DNA of 64,000 nucleotides from Paratractidigestivibacter faecalis (lineage in GTDB: Bacteria > Actinomycetota > Coriobacteriia > Coriobacteriales > Atopobiaceae), in assembly GCF_003416765.1 (NCBI RefSeq), contig NZ_QSNG01000001.1:1886742-1950741 (forward strand). The letters are read 5' to 3'. Made by a program: the position numbers and the translations under genes. This document shows, piece after piece, positions 8,331-16,379 of this stretch (its first letter is position 1; each line of letters opens with the position of its first letter). The notes below the pieces were generated by a model. That model was given only the letters and a program-made list of their open reading frames with translations. It was not told the origin of the DNA and did not search any database.

Positions 8331-8915
8331 TTACCTGACGGCAGTCACAACCACGCGACGGTTGGGGTCCTCACCCTCGGAGTGGGTGGTGACGGACTCG
8401 TTGCCCAGCAACGTCATGTGGACGATGCGGCGCTCGTAGGCGTTCATGGGGGCCAGGGCAACGCGACCCTGCTTGCAGGCACGCTCTGCAGCGGAAAGAG
8501 CAATGGTCTCAAGCTTCTTCTTGCGACGGGTCTTGTAGCTCTCGATGTCCACCACGATGGGGTAGTAGAACTTGATGCGGCTGCTCATCAGGGAGGTCAG
8601 CACCATCTGAAGGGCATCCAGGGTACGGCCGTGACGACCAATGAGAACCGCGAGGTCACCACCGTTGACGTCAAGAATCAGTTCGCCCTCGTCACCGTCG
8701 TACTCGTCAATGGAAGACTCGGTCTCGCCAAAGAAGGCCAGAATCTTCTTCAGATAGTCAACGGCGAGGTCGGCGACCTTGTCGGTCTCCTCGTCAGTAA
8801 GGGCAATGCCGGACTCAAAGTGCTCGCGAATCTCTGCAAACTCGTCGTCCTCGGCAGTATTGAGGGTTCCCTCCACCAGAGTCTCCACCTGGTTCTCAGG
8901 GATGCTCTCCTCCAT
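8331..8915 (-). CDS. khpB: KhpB/Jag RNA-binding protein (KH + R3H)
   Basis: 194 residues from ATG 8915, which has ACAGGAGG five bases upstream; an in-frame ATG at 8939 has no such site. An acidic N-terminal half is followed by a KH domain (VNGGDLAVLIGRHGRTLDAL, with the GxxG loop GRHG) and a C-terminal R3H domain with RRIVHMTL. The separate Jag-N domain found in Bacillus seems absent. KhpB pairs with KhpA to bind many small RNAs and mRNAs and affects cell elongation and division in other Gram-positives. Its place after yidC is the usual one. Confidence 0.93.
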   Translation of the reverse strand: MEESIPENQVETLVEGTLNTAEDDEFAEIREHFESGIALTDEETDKVADLAVDYLKKILAFFGETESSIDEYDGDEGELILDVNGGDLAVLIGRHGRTLDALQMVLTSLMSSRIKFYYPIVVDIESYKTRRKKKLETIALSAAERACKQGRVALAPMNAYERRIVHMTLLGNESVTTHSEGEDPNRRVVVTAVR

Positions 8916-8989
8916 ACCAACCTCCTGTAATAGCATCAAAAACGATGCTAATAAACGTAGTCTAACAGCAAATACTAGTAGCTAACTAG

Positions 8990-9745
8990 TTAGTTCTTCT
9001 TGTGGGGGCGAGGCTTCTTCTCCTTGCGCACCACATTGACCTCGACGGGCTTGTTCTTGGCAGCCTCCTCGGCCTCCTTGCGGGCCTTCTCCATGACCTT
9101 GTTGGTCACCAGCTGCTGCTGGGCCACCTGCCACAGGGAGGAAGTCACGTAGTAGAGAAGGACGGCAGCCGGGCAGGACCAGCCAAACCAGAGCATCATG
9201 ATGGACATGACGGCGCCCATGGTGATGGACTGCATGCGCTGGTCACCCTGCATCTGGGTGTTCATCAGCATGGGGACGAGGGTCAGCACACCAAAGAGCA
9301 GGTCAAAGATGATGTAGGGGGCAGCAGCGGCCCAGCCGGAGGCGGCAAGCACGCCAGCGACGGAATCGGAGATGGACGGCAGAATACCAAAGAAGGAGGC
9401 GTCCACAGGCACGTTCTTCACGACGGTGAAGAGGGCGAAGAAGATGGGCATCTGCAGGAAGAGAGGCAGGCAACCCATGATCGGGTTGAAGTTTGCCTCG
9501 GAGTAGAGCTTCATCTGCTCCTCCTGCATGCGAACGGGGTCGTCCGCGTACTTCTCCTGAATCTCCGCAATCTTGGGCTGCATGACCTGCATGTTGGCCG
9601 TGGACTTGACCGACTTGGTCTGCAGCGGGGTCAGGATGAGGCGAATGATGAGGGTCAGGATGATGACAGCCAGGCCCCAGTCGCCAGAGACGCCATGGAG
9701 CCCCTCGAGCACCATGGTCAGGAAGTTAATGAACCAATCCCACAT
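8990..9745 (-). CDS. yidC: Membrane protein insertase YidC
   Basis: 251 residues, the short Gram-positive type. The N-terminal part carries hydrophobic segments and the conserved LTPLQTKSVKST region. Further membrane segments follow around FLQMPIFFALFTVV and MLWFGWSCPAAVLLYY. The C-terminal tail is highly basic (KKPRPHKKN) and can contact the ribosome. YidC inserts membrane proteins alone or with SecYEG. ATG 9745 has GGAGG four bases upstream. It lies between yidD and khpB in the conserved rpmH-rnpA-yidD-yidC-khpB order. Confidence 0.95.
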   Translation of the reverse strand: MWDWFINFLTMVLEGLHGVSGDWGLAVIILTLIIRLILTPLQTKSVKSTANMQVMQPKIAEIQEKYADDPVRMQEEQMKLYSEANFNPIMGCLPLFLQMPIFFALFTVVKNVPVDASFFGILPSISDSVAGVLAASGWAAAAPYIIFDLLFGVLTLVPMLMNTQMQGDQRMQSITMGAVMSIMMLWFGWSCPAAVLLYYVTSSLWQVAQQQLVTNKVMEKARKEAEEAAKNKPVEVNVVRKEKKPRPHKKN

Positions 9746-9768
9746 GTTTCCTCCGTGGCCGTCCCCGG

Positions 9769-10005
9769 TCAGGGAACGGGATCATACCCGCCATTATGGA
9801 AGGGATGGCACCTCAAGATCCTGCGCAGCGCAAGCCAGCCGCCCTTTGCCAGGCCGTAGCGCTCTATGGCCTGGCGGGCATACTCGGAACATGTCGGCAT
9901 ATAAATGCAGTGGGCCCCCATCAGGGGAGAGACTCTCCTCTGATAGAAGGCCACGACCACAAGTACGGCTTTGGCAGCCGCCGACTGCGGGCGGTTTTGG
10001 CCCAC
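9769..10005 (-). CDS. yidD: Membrane protein insertion efficiency factor YidD
   Basis: 78 residues from GTG 10005, one base after the rnpA stop. The family signature is clear: [14 protein letters not shown], then [19 protein letters not shown], and [12 protein letters not shown] at the C-terminus. YidD is a small amphipathic protein that aids YidC-dependent insertion. The longer frame reaching back to 10071 lies wholly in rnpA and is not needed. Confidence 0.93.
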   Translation of the reverse strand: MGQNRPQSAAAKAVLVVVAFYQRRVSPLMGAHCIYMPTCSEYARQAIERYGLAKGGWLALRRILRCHPFHNGGYDPVP

Positions 10006-10006
10006 G

Positions 10007-10327
10007 TCAGATGCCGGCCTTGGCGAGCATCTTCTGCAGGGCGGCAGCCACAAGCTCGGGTGAGCTGTCATGGGTTCCCGCCGTGGAGAAGAGAATCACG
10101 TCATAGCCGTCACGCGGCATGTCGCAGGCACGCGCCGCCTCTCGGAGGACGCGCTTGCAACGGTTACGGTAGACGGCATTGCCTAGACGCTTTGGCGCGA
10201 CGAAGGCGACCCTTCCGGTGTCGCCTTCGTCGCGTCTAGCTACACGTATGCGCAGGAGGGAGTTGCTAATCCTCTTCCCACGGGAGAAGACCAGCTCAAA
10301 ATCTTGCTTTGATTTGATGGTCTTCAT
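10007..10327 (-). CDS. rnpA: Ribonuclease P protein component
   Basis: 106 residues. The basic RNR-type motif is present as [16 protein letters not shown], preceded by the aromatic/basic N-terminus [13 protein letters not shown]. It forms RNase P with the catalytic RNA and trims tRNA 5' leaders. ATG at 10327, ten bases after the rpmH stop, almost certainly the same transcript. It is followed at one base by yidD. Confidence 0.95.
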   Translation of the reverse strand: MKTIKSKQDFELVFSRGKRISNSLLRIRVARRDEGDTGRVAFVAPKRLGNAVYRNRCKRVLREAARACDMPRDGYDVILFSTAGTHDSSPELVAAALQKMLAKAGI

Positions 10328-10337
10328 GCTTTGTTAT

Positions 10338-10472
10338 TTAGACGGTGAGCTGGTGACGGCCCTTGGCACGACGACGAGCGAGCACGGCACGGCCGCCCTT
10401 GGTGGCCATACGAGCACGGAAGCCGTGGGTGGTGGCGCGCTTGCGCTTGTTGGGCTGGTAGGTACGCTTCAT
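10338..10472 (-). CDS. rpmH: 50S ribosomal protein L34
   Basis: 44 residues, [20 protein letters not shown] at the start and [12 protein letters not shown] at the end: the standard L34 with very high Arg/Lys content. First gene of the leftward origin operon. A strong promoter (TTGACA-18-TACAAT) lies about 55-85 bp upstream at 10527-10556. Confidence 0.97.
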   Translation of the reverse strand: MKRTYQPNKRKRATTHGFRARMATKGGRAVLARRRAKGRHQLTV

Positions 10473-10526
10473 AGCTATTCCTCCCGGTTGGGTTTAGACG
10501 TCGGTAATAGAGCAATAAGCCCAAAG

Positions 10527-10556
10527 ATTGTAAGGGTGTCAACCTCCAGATGTCAA
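10527..10556 (-). promoter_or_regulatory. rpmH promoter
   Basis: On the minus strand, TTGACA (10556-10551), an 18-base spacer and TACAAT (10532-10527). A second TTGACA lies inside the spacer. Expected to drive rpmH-rnpA-yidD-yidC-khpB. Confidence 0.75.
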
Positions 10557-10931
10557 TTTCCTTCTCGCACACATCCCGCCCATATTCACAATCTCTTCCG
10601 AGGTCAAAGAGGTAGGACGCCACCCCTAGCGGATGGGCTTTCAGACAACACTATATGTAGTGAGATTGCCACGGCAGGCACTTCTCGGCGAGAAAAGTCC
10701 CCACAGACCGTCGCGACGTTGATGAAAGAAACGTTCCACAGAAGCGTGCAATGCGGCGGAACGCGGTGAAAAGTTTCGGTTGCATGCTATGATTTTCCAG
10801 CCGATTTCAGTGATGAATCCCGAGTTTTCAACAGGCTTTCACAACGTGTTGAAAACTTTCCTTCACATCGAATCTTGCGCGAAAAGTTTTCTTCAAGTGT
10901 CAAAACGTTGTTGAAAAGAAGGTTGGAGAGC
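10557..10931. other. Origin region, part 1 (rpmH to GHKL gene)
   Basis: A non-coding stretch where gene direction switches. It holds three DnaA-box-like words: TTTTCAACA at 10825-10833, its complement TGTTGAAAA at 10847-10855 (the two face each other 13 bp apart), and TGTTGAAAA at 10909-10917 just before the next gene. These resemble TTATCCACA with two or three changes. The gene order rpmH | dnaA-dnaN-recF-gyrB-gyrA with parAB nearby is the usual oriC setting. Confidence 0.7.
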
Positions 10932-12059
10932 ATGGCCAGAGACTTCTATCCATTTGTGGAGAAAGACCCCTCTACCAGCGATTCTTCCCAACCTCGGGAC
11001 GTTGTCAAAAACGGCGTCCAAAACCCTGATGAAAACATTTCATCACCCTCCCAGGCGCCCATGGAGGTCAGCACGCCCGCCCGCATTGCCGTCTACGACG
11101 ACGCGGCGGCGGCCCCGCGCGTGGTCATGGTGGAGCCCAAGGACGTCCGCAGCTTCCTTGAGGAGATTACGGCCACGGTCAACCGTCTCTCGCACGAGCA
11201 GGGCGGCACCATCCCCTTCATGGTCATCAGAGAGATCGTCGAGAACTTCATCCACGCCTACTTCAAGGCGCCGACCATAACCATCCTGGACGGCGGAAAC
11301 ACCATCCGCTTCTCTGACCAGGGGCCCGGCATCAAGCAGAAGGACCTGGCCCTTGAGTACGGCACCTCCAGCGCCACCGAGGAGATGAAGCACTACATCC
11401 GCGGCGTGGGGAGCGGCCTGCCCTACGCGCAGCAGTACATGGTGGACAAGGGCGGCAGCCTGGACATCGAGGACAACCTGGGCGGCGGCACCGTGGTCAC
11501 CATCTCCACGCACCCCCGCGAGGAGTCACCGGCCCCGCAGGCGCCCATGGCGGGGGCGTACGGACAGCCCTACCAGCAGCAATGGCCCCAGCAGCCTCAG
11601 CCCTTTGGCCAGGCGTACGGCCAGCAGTGGCCGACCCAGCCCTGGCCGCAGCCGTACGGGCAACAGGCTCCGGCAGGCATGCCGCAGCAGCAGCAGACGG
11701 GCTGGCAGCAGCCCCAGCCCTACGGCCTGCCCTGGCAGCAGCAGACTCCGGCCGGCATGCCCACCCAGCAGCAGCCCTGGCAGCAGGCAGCGCCGATGGG
11801 GCAGCCCGCGGCCCAGCAGCCCTACGCGCCCATGGTTGGCATGCCCGCGGCCGCGCCCCAGCTCAACGAGCGCAGCCAGGCAATCCTGGGCTTCCTGAGC
11901 GCCCACGAGCTCTGCGGCCCCACGGACCTGGCAAACGCCCTCGGCGGCTCAAACGCCACGTGGTCCCGCGCGCTGCAGGACCTGGCCGGCCAGGGCGTGG
12001 TGATAAAGGACTCCCAGAAGTACCGCCTAACCGGCTACGGGCAGTCTCTTCTCGGCTAG
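10932..12059 (+). CDS. GHKL-ATPase with Q/P-rich linker and winged helix, inside the origin
   Basis: 375 residues from ATG 10932 (AAGGTTGGAGAG upstream); a longer frame from 10875 lacks a ribosome site. Residues about 70-192 form a GHKL ATP-binding fold: N box REIVENFIHA (100-109), G1 DQGPGI (129-134), G2 GVGSGLPYA (158-166), then GGGTVVTI (184-191). No histidine-phosphoacceptor (H-box) domain is seen. Residues about 197-290 are a low-complexity Gln/Pro/Gly linker. The last 75 residues look like a winged helix (ILGFLSAHELCGPTDLANAL onward). It has DnaA-box-like words on both sides (10825-10917 and 12060-12088). The family is annotated only as ATP-binding protein in relatives; function unknown. 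A role in initiation control is inference from position. Confidence 0.85.
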   Translation: MARDFYPFVEKDPSTSDSSQPRDVVKNGVQNPDENISSPSQAPMEVSTPARIAVYDDAAAAPRVVMVEPKDVRSFLEEITATVNRLSHEQGGTIPFMVIREIVENFIHAYFKAPTITILDGGNTIRFSDQGPGIKQKDLALEYGTSSATEEMKHYIRGVGSGLPYAQQYMVDKGGSLDIEDNLGGGTVVTISTHPREESPAPQAPMAGAYGQPYQQQWPQQPQPFGQAYGQQWPTQPWPQPYGQQAPAGMPQQQQTGWQQPQPYGLPWQQQTPAGMPTQQQPWQQAAPMGQPAAQQPYAPMVGMPAAAPQLNERSQAILGFLSAHELCGPTDLANALGGSNATWSRALQDLAGQGVVIKDSQKYRLTGYGQSLLG

Positions 12060-12088
12060 TTTTCAACATCGCGAGGAAGTTATCAACA
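12060..12088. promoter_or_regulatory. DnaA-box pair upstream of dnaA
   Basis: TTTTCAACA (12060-12068) and TTATCAACA (12080-12088), same orientation, 20 bp apart. The second differs from the classical TTATCCACA at one base. They lie 54-82 bp before the dnaA start, a position suited to autoregulation and origin function. Confidence 0.7.
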
Positions 12089-12141
12089 ATCGCGTATACT
12101 AGACGGCACTGGTTATAGGCACCCTAGGAAACGCAGCCAAA

Positions 12142-13848
12142 ATGGAACTATCACTGGAATCAGATGCCGAGGCCCTGTGGCAGGACTCCCTTGACCTGCT
12201 GACGGGCGAGGGCGCCCCCGCCGCCCTGCTGGCCATGCTGCAGAAGTGCACTCCCGTGCAGCTGGAGGACGGCGTCCTCCACGTGGAGACCCCCATGCGC
12301 ATGGTGGCAAAGAGCGTGGCAAAGAACGCGGCCGTAATAGAGGCGTGCCTCGAGCAGGCAGCCTTCGAGCCCGTAAGGCTTGACGTGCAGTTTCGCCAAG
12401 GGGCGGCTGTTGCCGCCGTGCCGGCCGCGGCGGCGCCCGCGCAGCCCGTGCCCGTTCCGGCCCCGGCCCCGGCCGCGTCAGTGCCGGAACCCGCGGCCGC
12501 CACGCCCTTCTCGCCGGTAAAGAAGCCCGGGCCCGCGCCGGAGCCGCGGGCAGAGAGGCCGCGCGGCCACGTGCTCATGGGCGCCGCCGGCTCCGTCATG
12601 ACGCCCGAGGAGCTCAGGCGCTGGGACGCCGCCGTCAGCGGCGCCCCCGCAGCCACAGCCTCCCCAGCGGAGGCGGACGCCTGGGACGAGGAGAGCGAGG
12701 CCCAGGCCCACGAGCGCCTGGCCCGAGAGCGCCGCGAGAAGAACCCGCTGGCAAACGAGGAGGTGGCCGCGGACTCAAAGCTCACCTTCGACCGCTTTGT
12801 CATGGGAGACGAGAACGAGTTTGCCTACAACGCGGCCCTGCAGGTGGCCAACGGCAACAAGGACAGCTACAACCCGCTGTTCATCTACGGCAAGAGCGGC
12901 CTGGGCAAGACCCACCTGCTGCGCGCCATCCAGAACTACATAGTGACCAACGACCCGTCGCGCATCTGCGTCTACCGCGACGCCTCGCAGTTCATCAACG
13001 AGTACGTCGGGGCCATGCGCGAGGCGGGAAGCGCCGCAGACGCGTTGCGGCGCAACTACGAGGACATAGACGTCCTGATCATCGACGATGTGCAGGGGCT
13101 GGCCGGCAAGGCGGGCACCATCACGTTCTTCTTCAACATCTTCAACACGCTGAAGTCAAACGGCAAGCAGGTCGTCATCGCCGCCGACCGCACCCCCGCC
13201 GAGCTGGGCATGGGCAAGGACGGCTTTGACGAGCGCGTGACCAGCCGCATTGGCGGCGGTTTCACCGTCAGCGTCCAGGTGCCCAGCTACGAGCTCAAGC
13301 TGCGCCTCATCGGCACCTTCTGCGACCGCATGCGGGAGGACAGCGCCCGCGAGCACGTGGGCGAGCCCCTGCCAGAGATCCCCGAGCACCTGCAGGGCCT
13401 CATGGCCGAGCGCGCCGGGACAAACATCCGCACCATCGAGGGCTTCTGCCAGAAGTGCCTCATCACGGCCGCCATGTGCCGCAAGCAGGGCAGGGAGCTC
13501 ACCGAGGACGACGTGCGCACCATAGCCAAGGAGAGCTGGCCCGAGAACGCCCGCGGCGTGACCATAGAGAACGTGCAGAAGTACGTGGAGAAGGTCTACG
13601 ACGTCTCGCACGAGGACCTCGTCGGGCCCAAGCGCGTGAAGGAGATCATGATGACCCGCCACGTGGCCATCTGGCTCTGCCGCGAGCTCTGCAACCGCAC
13701 GCTGGCCGACATCGGCAAGAAGTTCGGCGGGCGCAGCCACGCCACCATCAAGCACAGCATCCACACCGTTGAGGAGCTTGCCAAGGACGACAAGGTCTTC
13801 TTCGACCAGCTGCAGCGCATGAAGGAGGGCATCACCAGCGAGGCCTAG
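12142..13848 (+). CDS. dnaA: Chromosomal replication initiator DnaA
   Basis: 568 residues. Domain I about 1-90; domain II about 90-215, unusually Ala/Pro rich; AAA+ domain with Walker A YGKSGLGKTH (around residue 250) and Walker B VLIIDDVQG (around 312-320); domain IV at the C-terminus. The DNA-recognition signature, normally GGRDHTTV, reads GGRSHATI (529-536): Ser replaces the Asp and Ala replaces the first Thr, both base-contacting positions in E. coli (D433, T435). The sensor and arginine-finger region (RVTSRIGGG) is also divergent. It sits directly after a DnaA-box pair and before the dnaA-dnaN box/AT-rich segment. Identity is certain; changed box specificity is inference. Confidence 0.96.
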   Translation: MELSLESDAEALWQDSLDLLTGEGAPAALLAMLQKCTPVQLEDGVLHVETPMRMVAKSVAKNAAVIEACLEQAAFEPVRLDVQFRQGAAVAAVPAAAAPAQPVPVPAPAPAASVPEPAAATPFSPVKKPGPAPEPRAERPRGHVLMGAAGSVMTPEELRRWDAAVSGAPAATASPAEADAWDEESEAQAHERLARERREKNPLANEEVAADSKLTFDRFVMGDENEFAYNAALQVANGNKDSYNPLFIYGKSGLGKTHLLRAIQNYIVTNDPSRICVYRDASQFINEYVGAMREAGSAADALRRNYEDIDVLIIDDVQGLAGKAGTITFFFNIFNTLKSNGKQVVIAADRTPAELGMGKDGFDERVTSRIGGGFTVSVQVPSYELKLRLIGTFCDRMREDSAREHVGEPLPEIPEHLQGLMAERAGTNIRTIEGFCQKCLITAAMCRKQGRELTEDDVRTIAKESWPENARGVTIENVQKYVEKVYDVSHEDLVGPKRVKEIMMTRHVAIWLCRELCNRTLADIGKKFGGRSHATIKHSIHTVEELAKDDKVFFDQLQRMKEGITSEA

Positions 13849-13865
13849 CAACCGCAGACGAGCGC

Positions 13866-13936
13866 GTGCCGTTGGGGACGGGGGTGAATGGCACGCTGGG
13901 GGTACGTGTGCCATTCACCCCCGTCCCCAATGGCAC
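13866..13936. repeat. Long GGGGAC palindrome after dnaA
   Basis: Arms of 29 bp (13866-13894 and 13908-13936) match at 28 positions around a 13-base loop. They contain TTGGGGACGGGGGTGAATGG and its complement. There is no T-run after it. It shares the GGGGACGG core with the element at 43405-43506. It may terminate or stabilise the dnaA message. Confidence 0.85.
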
Positions 13937-13977
13937 GACCGCGATGTTCAGAAGCGGTTGAAGAGCGTGTGAGAACG

Positions 13978-14165
13978 TGTAGAAAACCGTCCAGTTGGTG
14001 TAGACAATTTTGGGAGGGGTTGGGAAATGTTGAGGAGCGTTGGCTCTCAGACGAGTTTCTCGACAAGCAGGTTAAGGCTCTGAGCTGGGAAGACGCAGGT
14101 TTTAGACTTTTCTACAACCCCTATTACTACTGTTGTTCTTTGTTATTCATTAAGTACATATAGAA
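13978..14165. other. Origin region, part 2 (dnaA-dnaN gap): boxes plus AT-rich stretch
   Basis: TGTAGAAAA (13978-13986) and TTTTCTACA (14108-14116) are box-like words. The second is followed at once by an AT-rich run (about 14117-14165, with TATTACTACTG and TTATTCATTAAG) unlike the surrounding GC-rich DNA, a candidate unwinding element. Several TGT(T/A)GA-like words lie between. Boxes upstream of dnaA and boxes plus AT-rich DNA downstream recall the bipartite B. subtilis origin. The same AT-rich DNA must also hold the dnaN promoter. Confidence 0.6.
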
Positions 14166-14174
14166 AGGGAAGCC

Positions 14175-15275
14175 ATGAAATTCACCGTAAGCCAGAGTTC
14201 CCTCATGAAGGCTCTCTCCGTGGTCTCCAAGGGAATGGGTGCCAACTCCACGCTCCCCATCCTCTCGGGCATCTACATCAAGGCGGCCGACGGCACCCTT
14301 GAGTTCCAGACCAACAACCTCACCATCAGCATCCGCCACCTCATTCCGGCAAACGTCGAGGAGCCGGGCGAGACCGTGGTCTCCGGCAAGGTGCTCTCCA
14401 ACATAGTGAAGAACCTCTCCGACGCCGCGGTGACCTTCGAGGGCGGCGAGAGGACCATCGAGATCTCCTGCGACAAGTCCACCTTCCGTCTGAACACCCT
14501 CTCCGCCGGCGACTGGTCCGGCTTCCCGGAGGTCAACCCGGAGCGCCAGATCGAGCTTCCGTGTGACCTTCTCTCCACCATGGTGGACAAGGTCTACAAG
14601 GTCACGTCCAAGGAGAGCTCGCGGCCCATCCTGCAGGGCATCCTGCTGACCGTCGAGGACAACACCATCCGCCTGGTGGCCACCGACTCCTTCCGCCTGG
14701 CCGTCTGCGACGCCTCCGTGGAGTCCCCGGCCGACGAGGCCTTCCGTGCCATCGTGAGCGGCAACGTGTTCCACGACGTGCTCAGCATGCCCACCCTGGA
14801 GGACAGCATCCAGATCGGCATCACCGAGAGCCAGGTGGTCTTCACCTTTGGCACCACGACGTTTGTCTCCCGCCGCATCGAGGGCAACTTCCCGGACTAC
14901 AAGCAGCTGCTGCCGGCCTCCTGCGCCACGGCGGTGGACATCGACGTGGCCGAGTTTGCCGCCGCGCTCAAGCGCGTGTCCGTCATCGCGCTCACCAACG
15001 CCTCCGTGCGCTTTGACATCGACGCCGACGGCAGGCTGATGAAGCTCTCCGCCAGCTCCCCGGAGCAGGGCGAGTCCTCCGAGATCATGAACACCGACGT
15101 GGAGGGCCAGAGCCTCTCCATCGCCCTCAACTACCACTACGTCTTTGACTGCGTGAACGCGGTCTCTGGCTCCAAGAGCCTGCGCCTGGAGCTTCAGGGC
15201 TCCACGCAGCCGGGCATCTTCAAGTCAAACGGCGAGGTCAACTACCTGTACCTGCTCATGCCGGTGCGCCTCTAG
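14175..15275 (+). CDS. dnaN: DNA polymerase III beta sliding clamp
   Basis: 366 residues, standard length for the three-domain clamp. MKFTVSQSSLMKAL start, GNVFHDVLSM in the middle domain and the terminal YLLMPVRL, which completes the client-binding pocket, are typical. The head-to-tail dimer encircles DNA and tethers polymerase and repair proteins. ATG 14175 follows AAAGGGAAG. It lies after the dnaA-dnaN origin segment and 15 bp before recF. Confidence 0.97.
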   Translation: MKFTVSQSSLMKALSVVSKGMGANSTLPILSGIYIKAADGTLEFQTNNLTISIRHLIPANVEEPGETVVSGKVLSNIVKNLSDAAVTFEGGERTIEISCDKSTFRLNTLSAGDWSGFPEVNPERQIELPCDLLSTMVDKVYKVTSKESSRPILQGILLTVEDNTIRLVATDSFRLAVCDASVESPADEAFRAIVSGNVFHDVLSMPTLEDSIQIGITESQVVFTFGTTTFVSRRIEGNFPDYKQLLPASCATAVDIDVAEFAAALKRVSVIALTNASVRFDIDADGRLMKLSASSPEQGESSEIMNTDVEGQSLSIALNYHYVFDCVNAVSGSKSLRLELQGSTQPGIFKSNGEVNYLYLLMPVRL

Positions 15276-15290
15276 CGGAGCGGCGGGCTC

Positions 15291-16379
15291 GTGGGACTTC
15301 TGGTCAAGACGCTTGAGCTCCAGGACTTCAGGAGCTTTGGGGAGAAGGTCGTCGGCCTCGCGCCGGCGACCACCATCCTGTGCGGCCCCAACGCGGCGGG
15401 CAAGACCAACACCGTCGAGGCCCTGCAGCTGCTGACGGCCGGCTACTCCTTCAGGCACCCCACGCCAGCCCAGCTGGTGCGCGAGGGTGCCCAGACCGCC
15501 CGCGCCTCGGCGCGCCTGGAGGGGGACGGCCGCGTGGTCGACCTGCGCTGCGACGTGGTCTCGGGCCGCAGGCAGTTCTTCCGCAACGGAAAGCGCATCC
15601 AGGCCTCCGAGGTCTCCGGCACCCTGATGAGTGTGCTCTTTACCCCCGACGACCTGCAGCTGGTCAAGCGCAGCGCCTCCTTCCGGCGAGACGAGCTCGA
15701 CGACTTTGGCCGTCAGGCAAACCGCGGCTTTGCGAGCGTGCTGGCAACCTACACGCGTTCCATCGAGCAGAGGAACCGCCTGCTCAAGGAGGAGAGGCCC
15801 GACCTTGACCTGCTGGACGCATGGGACGCCTCGGTGGCCCTGGGCGGCGCCACGCTGCTCCACGGCCGCCTACGGCTCTTCGAGCGGCTGCGGGCCAAGG
15901 TCTGCGAGGTCTACGGCGAGCTTGCCGCGGGGGAGGGCCTGGAGTGCCGCTACCTCTGCAGCCTGGGCGAAGAGGCCCTGGGCCTCTCCAAGGACGAGCT
16001 GCGAGAGCTCTTCTGTGCCCGCCTTGCCGCGGCGCGCCCCGACGACCTGCGCCGCCAGCAGACCACGGTGGGCCCGCACCGCGACGACGTGGCGTTTCTC
16101 ATCGAGGGCCGCGACGCCCGCGCATACGGCAGCCAGGGCCAGCAGCGCTCCGTGGTGTTGGCGCTCAAGATGGCCGAGGTGCTGCTCTCGGCCGAGGTGG
16201 TGGGCAACCAGCCGCTGCTGCTCCTGGACGACGTCATGAGCGAGCTTGACGAGCGCCGCCGCGAGGCCGTCACGCGCTTTGCCCGGCGCGGCGTGCAGAC
16301 GGTCATCACCACCACCAACCTGGGGTACTTCTCGCCTGAGCTGCTGGACGGGGCGGAGGTGGTTGGCTATGGCGACTGA
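15291..16379 (+). CDS. recF: DNA replication and repair protein RecF
   Basis: 362 residues from GTG 15291. SMC-like ATPase: Walker A GPNAAGKTN, signature YGSQGQQRS, Walker B LLLLDDVMSELD. RecF, with RecO and RecR, helps load RecA at gaps and stalled forks. Fifteen bases separate it from dnaN, and its end overlaps the dciA start by 11 bases, so dnaN-recF-dciA is probably one message. Confidence 0.96.
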   Translation: MGLLVKTLELQDFRSFGEKVVGLAPATTILCGPNAAGKTNTVEALQLLTAGYSFRHPTPAQLVREGAQTARASARLEGDGRVVDLRCDVVSGRRQFFRNGKRIQASEVSGTLMSVLFTPDDLQLVKRSASFRRDELDDFGRQANRGFASVLATYTRSIEQRNRLLKEERPDLDLLDAWDASVALGGATLLHGRLRLFERLRAKVCEVYGELAAGEGLECRYLCSLGEEALGLSKDELRELFCARLAAARPDDLRRQQTTVGPHRDDVAFLIEGRDARAYGSQGQQRSVVLALKMAEVLLSAEVVGNQPLLLLDDVMSELDERRREAVTRFARRGVQTVITTTNLGYFSPELLDGAEVVGYGD

